DNA from: an uncultured Pseudobutyrivibrio sp.
GTDB lineage: Bacteria; Bacillota; Clostridia; Lachnospirales; Lachnospiraceae
Length of the DNA stretch: 50,751 nt
NCBI GenBank assembly: GCA_900546435.1
Contig: URCQ01000019.1
Location: 1-50,751, forward strand
Direction of reading: 5' to 3'
The translations under genes and the position numbers were made by a program. Positions within the stretch are counted from its first letter, which is position 1. The number at the start of each line of letters is the position of its first letter. Below are positions 7,981 through 16,504 of this stretch, piece after piece. The notes beneath the pieces are model-generated. The model did not search any database and was not told the DNA's origin. It was given only the letters and a program-made list of their open reading frames with translations.

Positions 7981-10836
7981 TTATTTTTCCTTATACCAAG
8001 CAGTCTCCTTTGGAGTCTTTTTGATAAATGGACGCTTGATTGTCTGTCCAATACCATGTGGAAGAATATATTTTAACTTATCCTCTGCTTTGCGCATAAC
8101 AGAAGCGTTTGGAATATCTCTTGTAAGCTTGATTGCATCAAATTCACACTTTGTTGTACAAAGTCCACAACCGATACACTTATTTGGATCCACGATAGAA
8201 GCACCACAACCTAAACAACGGCTTGTTTCTGCCTTAACCTGCTCCTCTGTAAATGTCTCTTTCATGTCACGGAATGTAAGCTTACCATCTGTATTCTTCT
8301 TGATTGCAGCTGTCTGACGTCCTGTGTTGTCATAGTTTTCAACAAGGATATCCTCTTTATCCAACTCAAGGAAGTAATTTGGATCACGACCAATTGTAAG
8401 AGATGAATGAGGCTGTACATATCTATGAATAGAGATAGCACCTTCCTTACCACAAGCAATTGCATCAATGGCAAATCTTGGACCATAAAGCATATCACCA
8501 CCAACAAAGATGTCTGGTACGCTTGTCTGGAATGTAACCTTATCTGCAACAGGAGCTGGTCCTCTGAATTCAACGTCTTCACCTTCTAATAGATCTCCCC
8601 AGATGGTAGCCTGACCTACAGAAAGGATTACATTGCTACATGCAATTGTCATAGTCTCATTCTCATCATACTGAGGATCAAAACGTCCTTCTGCATTCTT
8701 AACCTGTGTACACTTCTTGAATACAATACCTGTTACCTTGCCATTTTCTGTAAGGATTTCCTTTGGTCCCCATCCACCCTGAATGAGAATACTTTCAGAT
8801 TCTGCAAGTTCAATTTCTTCTGGAAGTGCTGGCATGATATCACGTGTTTCCAAAGAAACCTGTGTTACCTTAGATGAGCCGCAACGTACTGCTGTACGAG
8901 ATACGTCAATAGCAACGTTACCACCACCGATAACAACAGTATCACCAGAAAGCTGGTATGATTCATCATCAATAACGGTATGTAAAAGATCTACACCCTT
9001 CATTACGCCTTCTGCATCTTCACCAGGTACGTTTATACCACGTCCACCCTGACATCCGATTGCAATGTAGAATGCCTTGTAGCCTTCTTCACGAAGCTGC
9101 TTTAATGTAATATCCTTACCTACTTCTACGCCAAGACGAATATCTACGCCCATATCGCGAAGTACATCAACTTCTGCCTCAACAACATCCTTTTCCATAA
9201 CGAAAGAAGGAATACCATATGTAACCATTCCACCTGGTTTCTTATTCTTATCAAATAAGGTTGGCTTGTAACCTTTTTCTGCTAAGTAGTATGCACAAGA
9301 AATACCAGCTGGGCCTGCACCAATGATTGCTACCTTCTCTTCAAAGTCGCCTAAGATCTTTGGAACAACCTTTTTTGGTACATAATGCTTATCAGCCTTA
9401 AGATCCTGCATAGCAATAAATTTCTTTACTTCATCGATAGCAATTGCTTCATCGATTGTTGCACGTGTACATGCATCCTCGCAACGTCTGTTACATACAT
9501 GACCACAGATTGCTGGAAGTGGATTGTACTTCTTGATCAATGCAAGAGCTTCTTCGTATCTGCCCTGTGCAGCCATCTTCAAGTAACCCTGTACTGGAAT
9601 ATGTGCTGGACATGCTGTCTTACATGGAGCTGTACCAGTCTTATGTGTGTTGATACGGTTAATATCACGGTAATCTTCTGTCCACATATCCTCGCTCCAC
9701 TTCTGCTCTGTTGGAAGTGGCATCTTAGGATAAATAACTTCTGTTCCATCCTTCTTGCAAAGCTTCTGTCCAAGTGTTGCAGCACCTGCAGGACAAACTT
9801 CAACGCATCGTCCACAAGCAACACAGTTATCTTTTACAACATGTGCTACATATGCAGAACGTGAAATGTTTGGTGTGTTAAACAACTGAGATGTACGAAG
9901 TGCATAACATACGTTGATGTTACAGTTACAGATTGCGAAAATCTTTTCTTCGCCATCGATATTTGTAATCTGATGAACAAATCCATTGTCCTCAGCCTTC
10001 TTTAAAATCTCTAATACTTCTTCTTTTGTGATATAACGTCCACCCTTGTTTGTCTCAACAACATAGTCTGCCATATCACCAACCGCGATACACCAGCCTT
10101 CTGGATCGTCTCCACAGCCTTCATCGTATGTCTTACGTGACTTTCTGCATGAACATGGGCTGGCAGCATATTTTCCATCATATTTGTCTAACCAGTATGA
10201 AATGTGTTCAAGAGAAGATGAATTATTCTCCATGCTGATAGCATTCTCTACAGGAATTACGTGCATACCTACACCTGCTCCACCTTCTGGAATCATCTGT
10301 GTAAGTCCCTGTAATGGAACACGGCTCATACGTTCAAAGAAAATACCCACTTCTGGATGTGCCTTCAAAACTTCATCGTTCATGTTACCAAATTCTGCTG
10401 AACCTGGTACATACATAGGAACTACCCACTGCTTATCATGCTGTGGATTCTCATAGTTCCACTCGATAACGCCATTATATGACATCTCTTCTAACTGCTT
10501 TAATAGTTCTTCTTCTGAATATTCTGGGCAGAGAGCCTTCATATCAGCAAGTGTTCTTGGTTTACGTTTCTCCATCTTAAGACCAATTTCACACTGCTCA
10601 TCTGTGATGATATTATAAAGTCCCCAATATTCCGGACTGTCTGTCTGGATATCTTCCTTACCTGTCTTTACAGCAGCACGATCTGTTACCATCTTTGCAA
10701 ATTTTGCAAGTGACTCACGAAATGGTGCATTTTTCACCTCTTCGATATAATAACCTGCTCTGACATCAACCTTATTACGATCCTCCTCCAACGAATAAGG
10801 GGTCATTAAATACTTTTCATCCTTATTTTTGTCCAT
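7981..10836 (-). CDS. large FAD/NAD(P) oxidoreductase with multiple 4Fe-4S clusters (GltD-like core)
   Basis: A 951-residue cytoplasmic electron-transfer protein. The N-terminal about 330 residues contain unusual Cys clusters (SPCSCRKSRKTYDEGC, ICNCNINVC). They are followed by a ferredoxin motif CVACGRCVEVCP near 345, a glutamate-synthase small-subunit-like FeS domain with CKTACPAHIPVQGY and CGHVCNRRCEDAC near 410-460, an FAD Rossmann motif IIGAGPAGISCAYYL near 505, an NAD(P) motif VVIGGGNVAIDVSR near 636, and a C-terminal ferredoxin part CIGCGLCTTKC near 885. The core moves electrons between NAD(P)H, FAD and FeS carriers as in GltD, SudA or NfnB, but no large GltB subunit lies nearby, so it is not ordinary glutamate synthase. 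It is downstream of hypB by 35 bases and probably co-transcribed with it. The physiological acceptor is unknown. Confidence 0.85.
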   Translation of the reverse strand: MDKNKDEKYLMTPYSLEEDRNKVDVRAGYYIEEVKNAPFRESLAKFAKMVTDRAAVKTGKEDIQTDSPEYWGLYNIITDEQCEIGLKMEKRKPRTLADMKALCPEYSEEELLKQLEEMSYNGVIEWNYENPQHDKQWVVPMYVPGSAEFGNMNDEVLKAHPEVGIFFERMSRVPLQGLTQMIPEGGAGVGMHVIPVENAISMENNSSSLEHISYWLDKYDGKYAASPCSCRKSRKTYDEGCGDDPEGWCIAVGDMADYVVETNKGGRYITKEEVLEILKKAEDNGFVHQITNIDGEEKIFAICNCNINVCYALRTSQLFNTPNISRSAYVAHVVKDNCVACGRCVEVCPAGAATLGQKLCKKDGTEVIYPKMPLPTEQKWSEDMWTEDYRDINRINTHKTGTAPCKTACPAHIPVQGYLKMAAQGRYEEALALIKKYNPLPAICGHVCNRRCEDACTRATIDEAIAIDEVKKFIAMQDLKADKHYVPKKVVPKILGDFEEKVAIIGAGPAGISCAYYLAEKGYKPTLFDKNKKPGGMVTYGIPSFVMEKDVVEAEVDVLRDMGVDIRLGVEVGKDITLKQLREEGYKAFYIAIGCQGGRGINVPGEDAEGVMKGVDLLHTVIDDESYQLSGDTVVIGGGNVAIDVSRTAVRCGSSKVTQVSLETRDIMPALPEEIELAESESILIQGGWGPKEILTENGKVTGIVFKKCTQVKNAEGRFDPQYDENETMTIACSNVILSVGQATIWGDLLEGEDVEFRGPAPVADKVTFQTSVPDIFVGGDMLYGPRFAIDAIACGKEGAISIHRYVQPHSSLTIGRDPNYFLELDKEDILVENYDNTGRQTAAIKKNTDGKLTFRDMKETFTEEQVKAETSRCLGCGASIVDPNKCIGCGLCTTKCEFDAIKLTRDIPNASVMRKAEDKLKYILPHGIGQTIKRPFIKKTPKETAWYKEK

Positions 10837-10871
10837 ACTTTCCTCCTCTTTCTTATCCTTCTTAATCCTTA

Positions 10872-11546
10872 TTAATTATTTTGCCAGTCCGATACTTCTT
10901 TACGAAGCCAATCGCACCATGCATCAAATCCTTCGCCGGTCTTTGCTGAAACAAAGATTACCTGTGCATTTGGATTTAATTTCTTAATACGCTCTTCCAC
11001 TGCCTCTTTTGAAAAATCGTCGAAGACACTCAATGTATCACACTTATTGATCAATACGACATCACAAATAGAAAACATAAGTGGATACTTCAATGGCTTA
11101 TCGTCTCCTTCTGGAACTGACAAAATCATTGCATTCTTTACGCTTCCGGTATCAAATTCTGCCGGACAAACCAAGTTGCCAACATTCTCTAATACAACCA
11201 GATCCAAATCATCCGTGCCGAATTCACGAATACCCTGTCTTGTCATATCTGCATCTAAATGACACATACCGCCAGTATGAATCTGAATGGCTCTTGCACC
11301 GGTCTCTGCAATCGTTGCAGCGTCTACATCAGAATCAATATCTGCTTCCATGACACCAATGCGCATCTCATCTTTTAAACGGGAAATGGTCTGACGAAGT
11401 GTGGTCGTCTTACCTGCCCCCGGCGAAGACATCAGGTTTAAAAGAAACGTCTTTTCTTTTTTTAATTCATCTCGAAGCTTTGCAGCATCTGCATCATTGT
11501 CCTCAAAAATACTGCGCTTTACTTCGATAACCTTGTAATCTTGCAT
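10872..11546 (-). CDS. hypB: hydrogenase/nickel-enzyme maturation GTPase HypB
   Basis: A 224-residue SIMIBI GTPase that delivers nickel to metalloenzymes such as [NiFe] hydrogenases. It has the P-loop SSPGAGKTTTL near residue 40, the metal-site motif GGMCHLDADM near 92 with the Cys-His pair, and NLVCPAEFD near 124 with the third metal Cys. The nucleotide-specificity motif NKCD is present near 175. The N-terminal Cys-rich nickel tail of the E. coli protein and the His-rich stretch of other HypB proteins are both absent. GAGGAGGAGAATAA precedes ATG 11546. Neither hypA nor [NiFe]-hydrogenase genes are in this window, so its client is unclear; its operon partner is the large FeS flavoprotein. Confidence 0.93.
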   Translation of the reverse strand: MQDYKVIEVKRSIFEDNDADAAKLRDELKKEKTFLLNLMSSPGAGKTTTLRQTISRLKDEMRIGVMEADIDSDVDAATIAETGARAIQIHTGGMCHLDADMTRQGIREFGTDDLDLVVLENVGNLVCPAEFDTGSVKNAMILSVPEGDDKPLKYPLMFSICDVVLINKCDTLSVFDDFSKEAVEERIKKLNPNAQVIFVSAKTGEGFDAWCDWLRKEVSDWQNN

Positions 11547-11661
11547 TTATTCTCCTCCTCATAAATTCATCACGCACCCCACTCACCCAAAGCCTTGTTT
11601 TGTTAATTTTTTGACAAAACTAAGTCTAAAAGGGACGCATAAATATCTATAGTTATGGTAA

Positions 11662-11713
11662 CGTAAAATCCGGCACATTTCAACAAGATTTGCCTCATTC
11701 AAATGCGCCGGAT
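11662..11713 (-). terminator. terminator of metY
   Basis: ATCCGGC-CATTT (11668-11680) and AAATG-GCCGGAT (11701-11713) form a 13-bp stem. The one odd position pairs as G-U only when transcribed from the minus strand and is an A/C mismatch on the plus strand. The minus-strand stem is followed by TTTTACG. The remaining 11720-11825 stretch contains smaller inverted repeats (TCCTCA...TGAGGA; CCTAT...ATAGG) and no gene. Confidence 0.65.
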
Positions 11714-11825
11714 ATGTTCTTATTTGCGTACAACTCCTCACTCGTTTTTACGTTGAGGAATAATGCCTCACCCTTGATTTTTTGGGGTTTCTCATTTTCC
11801 TATATCGCGATAGGAATTATTCTTA

Positions 11826-13100
11826 TCAAATAGCATCTAAAGCCTGTGCTAAGTCTGCAATCAGATCACGTTTATCTTCAATACCACAGCTGATACGAAT
11901 CAATTCCGCAGGAACGCCTGCCTCTTTTAATTGTTCATCACTCATCTGACGATGTGTGCTTGATGCCGGATTCAAACAGCATGTTCTTGCGTCTGCCACA
12001 TGGGTTTCGATTGCTGCAACTTTCAAGTGTTTCATGAACGTGCTTGCTGCACTACGTCCACCGACAAGACCAAACGATACCACGCCACAGCTTCCATTTG
12101 GCAGATATTTTTCTGCCAATGCATGATATTTATCTCCTGGCAAACCGCAATAATTTACATAGGCAACCTTTGGATGTTTTTCCAAAAACTCTGCCACTGC
12201 CTGTCCATTCTCACAATGACGTGCCATACGTACATGCAGACTTTCAAGACCAAGGTTCAAAATAAATGCGTTTTGCGGACTTTGGATCGAACCAAGATCA
12301 CGCATCAGTTGTGTCGTACATTTTGTAATAAAAGCACCTGCATTGCCAAAACGCTCCACATAGGTCACGCCATGATAACTCTCATCCGGTGTACAAAGTC
12401 CCGGATATTTATCTGCATACTTCATCCAGTCAAAATGTCCGCTATCTACAATCGCGCCGCCTACACCTGCGCCATGGCCATCCATATATTTTGTCGTGGA
12501 ATGCGTAACAATATCTGCTCCCCACTCGAATGGACGACAGTTGATTGGTGTAGCAAATGTATTATCTACAATAAGTGGAACACCATTTGCATGCGCCACT
12601 TTAGCAAACTTTTCAATATCCAAAACGGTAAGCGCCGGATTTGCAATTGTCTCACCAAACATAGCCTTTGTGTTTGGCAAAAAAGCTGCCATCAGTTCTT
12701 CCTCAGATGCGCCTGGATCCACAAAGGTCACATCAATTCCCATACGTTTCATTGTCACTGCAATCAGGTTATAGGTTCCACCATAAATACTTGTAGACGA
12801 AACAATGTGATCACCTGCGCCACAGATATTAAACAATGCAAAAAAATTAGCCGCCTGTCCACTGCTGGTAAGCATCGCTGCAGTACCGCCTTCTAACTGT
12901 GCAATCTTTGCTGCCACATAATCATTGGTCGGATTTTGCAAGCGCGTATAAAAGTATCCTTCTGCTTCCAAATCAAACAGTTTTCCCATATCCTCACTTG
13001 TGTCGTATTTAAATGTCGTACTCTGAATGATTGGGATCTGACGTGGTTCACCATTGCCCGGTGTATATCCACCTTGTACACAAATCGTATTTTTCTCCAT
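11826..13100 (-). CDS. metY: O-acetylhomoserine sulfhydrylase (O-acetylhomoserine aminocarboxypropyltransferase)
   Basis: A PLP enzyme that makes homocysteine from O-acetylhomoserine and sulfide, for direct-sulfhydrylation methionine synthesis. The product is about 424 residues, the normal family length. It begins with TICVQGGYTPGNGEPRQIPI, shows the substrate-loop ATMLTSSGQAANFFALFN, and carries the PLP lysine in THSTTKYMDGHG near residue 203. An upstream in-frame ATG at 13133 exists, but ATG 13100 has an ideal AAGGAGG five bases before it and begins the conserved sequence. It has its own promoter at 13155-13183 and its own terminator. I do not see an S-box or other methionine riboswitch in the short leader. 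Confidence 0.93.
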   Translation of the reverse strand: MEKNTICVQGGYTPGNGEPRQIPIIQSTTFKYDTSEDMGKLFDLEAEGYFYTRLQNPTNDYVAAKIAQLEGGTAAMLTSSGQAANFFALFNICGAGDHIVSSTSIYGGTYNLIAVTMKRMGIDVTFVDPGASEEELMAAFLPNTKAMFGETIANPALTVLDIEKFAKVAHANGVPLIVDNTFATPINCRPFEWGADIVTHSTTKYMDGHGAGVGGAIVDSGHFDWMKYADKYPGLCTPDESYHGVTYVERFGNAGAFITKCTTQLMRDLGSIQSPQNAFILNLGLESLHVRMARHCENGQAVAEFLEKHPKVAYVNYCGLPGDKYHALAEKYLPNGSCGVVSFGLVGGRSAASTFMKHLKVAAIETHVADARTCCLNPASSTHRQMSDEQLKEAGVPAELIRISCGIEDKRDLIADLAQALDAI

Positions 13101-13154
13101 TGTTTCCTCCTTCTTAACCCTTAATGAGAACAAGCTTTGCGCTGTCCATTTCCT

Positions 13155-13183
13155 ATTTTATACTAGGATTTCTTCACTGGCAA
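13155..13183 (-). promoter_or_regulatory. promoter of metY
   Basis: On the minus strand TTGCCA (13178-13183), a 17-base spacer and TAAAAT (13155-13160) form a good sigma-A promoter about 55 bases upstream of the chosen start codon. Confidence 0.55.
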
Positions 13184-13193
13184 GACACAGATA

Positions 13194-14243
13194 TTATTCT
13201 GTCTTTTTCTTTTCCTCAATTCCCCTCGTCTTCTCCAAACGGCGAATCAGTGGGAAATCACAGATTTTTTTAAGAAGTGGTATCTGCAGATGCGTCACAT
13301 ATGCAGTAAACTTCACAAACGGTTTTTGACACAAAAGCCAGACAGTTCCAATGGATGCTTCAAATAAAATCGCATCTTCCACAATTTCTCCCATACTCTG
13401 ATACCACATTTCCCCTCTACGGAACACAGCAAAAATCAAACCATGGAACAAATACACTGCCATTGTTTTTGTTCCCAGAGACGAAATACTGTTTTTTGCC
13501 CCCGGAATCATAATAGCCACAATGTAAATCATCACATAGGAAATCAGATAGCATACAGCACGCAGTACAATCCCCATCGGTACGGACAAGCCTAAATACT
13601 CATAATCGTATCGTCCGTAAAAGATCTTGATAGAAATACGATCGCTCACTGCAACCCATGCCAAAAAAGCGTTGAGCAGCAAAAAGAGTCCAAAAGCCTG
13701 CATACGTGTAATCTTCGCGCGTATACGATCAATCTGCCCACGCTCCAGATGAATCCCCAGTAAAAAGAACGGATAAAATGTGAACATACGTGGTAACGTC
13801 AGATAATTGTCATCCAAAGAAGATGCTCCAACAGACAGACCTATTGCAAAAGCAATCCAAATGTGCCCCGGTATCTTTTTAAACCACGGCGTGATAACCT
13901 TCCACATAAACATTGCAAGCAGATACCATAACGAAAATTTCGGGTACAAAAGAGCCAGCTCCGTATCTCTCCCCAAAATAAAGGTATACAGAATATAATA
14001 TAAAATCTCAAACACAAGATAGGGCACCAAAAGTTGCTGTACCAACTTATAGATGCCCTGTGTCTTTTTCGAGAAATAACCAGATATAAATACAAAAGCC
14101 GGCATATGGAAGGAAAAAATAATCCACTTCATCGTTTCCATCATGACATTGTCATCCGAAGCCACCTCAATAAAATGTCCCACGACGACTAATACAATGA
14201 GAAACGCCTTGTAATTGTCAAATAAATAGTCTCTCTCTTTCAT
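13194..14243 (-). CDS. acyltransferase family 3 membrane protein (fucose 4-O-acetylase-like)
   Basis: A 349-residue polytopic membrane protein with about ten hydrophobic segments. It opens with RDYLFDNYKAFLIVLVVVGHF, whose last His is in the position of the family's conserved catalytic His, followed by SFHMPAFVFISGYFSKK, the block typical of acyltransferase_3/OafA and WcaF-like fucose 4-O-acetylases. It would move acetyl or other acyl groups onto a cell-surface or exported glycan. It is 17 bases after the flavodiiron gene on the same strand, so probably co-transcribed. The substrate is unknown, though the neighbouring MBOAT operon also concerns surface acylation. Confidence 0.82.
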   Translation of the reverse strand: MKERDYLFDNYKAFLIVLVVVGHFIEVASDDNVMMETMKWIIFSFHMPAFVFISGYFSKKTQGIYKLVQQLLVPYLVFEILYYILYTFILGRDTELALLYPKFSLWYLLAMFMWKVITPWFKKIPGHIWIAFAIGLSVGASSLDDNYLTLPRMFTFYPFFLLGIHLERGQIDRIRAKITRMQAFGLFLLLNAFLAWVAVSDRISIKIFYGRYDYEYLGLSVPMGIVLRAVCYLISYVMIYIVAIMIPGAKNSISSLGTKTMAVYLFHGLIFAVFRRGEMWYQSMGEIVEDAILFEASIGTVWLLCQKPFVKFTAYVTHLQIPLLKKICDFPLIRRLEKTRGIEEKKKTE

Positions 14244-14260
14244 GTTGTATCTAATTCATT

Positions 14261-15433
14261 TTATGCTTCTGCAATTGCACTTGCCAAAGCCTCCATATCC
14301 TCCATATCCGATTCTTTTAACGTAGAACGAATGGTAACGCTTGGTTCTACCACAGTCACATCCTTGAAGGTATCTACAATTGCACGCATTGCTTTATTTG
14401 CACATGGTGCCCAGGAACCATTTTCTACCAGGCCAATGGTGCGTTTCTGGTAAGCTTTTGCCTGTAAATGATGTAAAAAGTCCTCCATGCAAGGGAATAC
14501 ACCACCATCATAACTTGCACCACAAAGAACCATACGGTCATAACGGAATGCGTCCTCAATCACCTCAGCCATATCTTCTCTGGAAAGGTCACTGACAACC
14601 ACTTTCTCTACGCCTTTTTCACGAAGCATTTCGCCCAGCTTCTCTGCAACTTTTGCAGTATTTCCATGAATGGATGCATATGCTACCAAAACGCCTTTGC
14701 TCTCCGGTTCGTATTTGCTCCAGGTATCATACAAGCCAATATAATATCCCAGATTGTCTTTTAAGACAGGTCCATGCAGCGGACAAATTGTCTGTATATC
14801 GAGTGTTGCCGCTTTCTTCAAAAGTGCCTGCACCGGATTACCATACTTGCCTACAATATTAAAATAATATCTACGTGCTTCACATGCCCAATCTGCATCC
14901 TCTGTCAGACTTAATGCGCCAAATTTGCCAAAGCCATCTGCTGAGAATAACACCTTTTCTGCGGATTCATAAGAAACCATAACTTCCGGCCAATGTACCA
15001 TCGGTGCCATCACAAATGTCAAGGTATGTATTCCAAGAGACAGGGTATCTCCCTCTTTCACGGTCAACTTTTCACAGTCCATAACGCCTTCTGGGAAAAA
15101 TTGTGGTAACATTGCAAATGTCTTTGCGTTTCCGACCAAAGTAACTTCTGGGAACAATTCTACCAATCTTCCGATACTGCCTGCATGATCCGGTTCCAAA
15201 TGAGAAATCACGAGATAATCAACCTGACGACCTGCCAAAGTATCCAAAAGATTCTTCTCCCACTCCACTGCACCTCTGGCGTCTACCGTGTCCATCAGGG
15301 CTACCTTTTCATCTAAAATCAAATAAGAATTATAAGAAACACCCTCTGGTACTACATACTGACTCTCAAACAAATCAATTGTGGTATCATCCACACCAAT
15401 ATAGCGAATTGCATCTGAAATTGTAACTTTCAT
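14261..15433 (-). CDS. fprA: flavodiiron protein (FprA, A-type flavoprotein; O2/NO reductase)
   Basis: A 390-residue cytoplasmic enzyme that reduces O2 to water, and possibly NO, in strict anaerobes. Residues 1-245 form the metallo-beta-lactamase-like diiron domain with HLEPDHAGS near residue 79 (H-x-E-x-D-H iron ligands), further ligands in VHWPEVM and SADGFGKFG, and LHGP near 225. Residues about 250-388 are a flavodoxin domain beginning VLVAYASIHGNTAKVAEKL. It is the short form with no rubredoxin domain attached. AGGAGG precedes the start, and a separate promoter lies at 15470-15498. It probably protects the cell from oxygen. Confidence 0.94.
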   Translation of the reverse strand: MKVTISDAIRYIGVDDTTIDLFESQYVVPEGVSYNSYLILDEKVALMDTVDARGAVEWEKNLLDTLAGRQVDYLVISHLEPDHAGSIGRLVELFPEVTLVGNAKTFAMLPQFFPEGVMDCEKLTVKEGDTLSLGIHTLTFVMAPMVHWPEVMVSYESAEKVLFSADGFGKFGALSLTEDADWACEARRYYFNIVGKYGNPVQALLKKAATLDIQTICPLHGPVLKDNLGYYIGLYDTWSKYEPESKGVLVAYASIHGNTAKVAEKLGEMLREKGVEKVVVSDLSREDMAEVIEDAFRYDRMVLCGASYDGGVFPCMEDFLHHLQAKAYQKRTIGLVENGSWAPCANKAMRAIVDTFKDVTVVEPSVTIRSTLKESDMEDMEALASAIAEA

Positions 15434-15469
15434 ACGAATAACCTCCTGCTCTTTTTATTTACACCATGT

Positions 15470-15498
15470 ATCTTATAAAAAAATGCATAAAAAGACAA
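15470..15498 (-). promoter_or_regulatory. promoter of the flavodiiron gene
   Basis: On the minus strand TTGTCT (15493-15498), 17 bases, then TAAGAT (15470-15475), about 37 bases upstream of the ATG. It separates this gene from the surface-modification operon that ends at 15515. Confidence 0.5.
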
Positions 15499-15514
15499 GT
15501 TTTGTTTTCTATTT

Positions 15515-16504
15515 TTATTGGCGCAATTCTCTTATTTTTTCATCAACAAGCGCATCATATTGTTCTGCAAGCGTGTCCCATGACGCATACGCTTTTTCTC
15601 CCCGATGATCCGGTAAAGCATACTGCTCTTTTAAATAAGTTCCAAGGACATTGCTTACTTTCTCCGCTCCTGAAACATTCAGATGATCTCCTTTGTCCAG
15701 ACAGTCTGTTTTCCAGTCAATACCAACATTCGTATTTGTGTCGTTCAAATTCAGATAGGACAATCCATTGGCTGCTGCATAGGATGCGATTGCATCACAA
15801 CGCGCTGTATTATAATTATGTGGTGACGGCACGCTCACAAGCACAAGCTCGGCGTGATTTTTCTGACATAAAGCAATTATTTTTTGCATATATACATCAA
15901 TCACCGACTTGACCTCTTCTAAACTCATACGTGAATCCATATAGGTATCTCCATGTTTATATATGGTTTTGTCTGCACGCACCAGATAGCCATTAAAATC
16001 CTGCTCTCCATATTTCTTTCCAAACAAAAGTGGTTTCCATACATCATGATACCGGAAAATCGGGAAAAAACGGTTGCCCTGTTCCGAGAGCGTAGACTTA
16101 ATCTCCTCGCTTTTTCCACGGACGCGAAACAGCGGTCCTGTCTCCATGACAATCACCTTCGGTTTCTGGTGCTCAAATGCTGTTTCCAGCATCGAATACG
16201 TCTCCTGCACCTTTTGCCCCGACTGTCCACAAATATAGGATGTCAGCCCCTCATCTTCCCACATTTGCATCGGAGAAATGGCACTGTAACTCAAGCTGTC
16301 TCCCACGACAATCACATCCAGTGAGTTTTCCGGCTGCCTTTGAATCTCAATCATACTTTTGTTGCGGCTTTGAATCAAATTCTCATCCTGCATAGACACA
16401 TAGGAAAGTGCCCCGGATGCGCCAAGAATCAACGACACCAGAATCACAAAAAAGATGGTGTTTTTAAAAGCCTTTGTTTTTGTCATACGTTTAAAATCCT
16501 GCAT
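15515..16504 (-). CDS. membrane-anchored SGNH/GDSL-hydrolase-like protein (DltD/AlgX-type partner of MBOAT)
   Basis: A 329-residue protein with one N-terminal membrane segment (about residues 15-37) and the rest outside the membrane. The SGNH block I motif VVGDSLSYSAIS lies near residue 67 with the nucleophile Ser, and the C-terminal D-x-x-H motif reads DKGDHLNVSGAE near 280. SGNH proteins of this topology (DltD, AlgJ/AlgX, PatB-like) work with MBOAT proteins to finish acyl transfer to, or removal from, extracellular polymers. It overlaps the MBOAT gene by 14 bases and is the last gene of the five-gene operon. It is not close enough to canonical DltD to be given that name. Confidence 0.8.
   Translation of the reverse strand: MQDFKRMTKTKAFKNTIFFVILVSLILGASGALSYVSMQDENLIQSRNKSMIEIQRQPENSLDVIVVGDSLSYSAISPMQMWEDEGLTSYICGQSGQKVQETYSMLETAFEHQKPKVIVMETGPLFRVRGKSEEIKSTLSEQGNRFFPIFRYHDVWKPLLFGKKYGEQDFNGYLVRADKTIYKHGDTYMDSRMSLEEVKSVIDVYMQKIIALCQKNHAELVLVSVPSPHNYNTARCDAIASYAAANGLSYLNLNDTNTNVGIDWKTDCLDKGDHLNVSGAEKVSNVLGTYLKEQYALPDHRGEKAYASWDTLAEQYDALVDEKIRELRQ

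Noticed and set aside
12000..12896. Plus-strand 298-residue reading inside metY
   Set aside because: Antisense shadow of a well conserved PLP enzyme, with no domain of its own.
13101..13193. Possible SAM/methionine riboswitch before metY
   Set aside because: The leader is under about 60 bases and has none of the S-box conserved segments.
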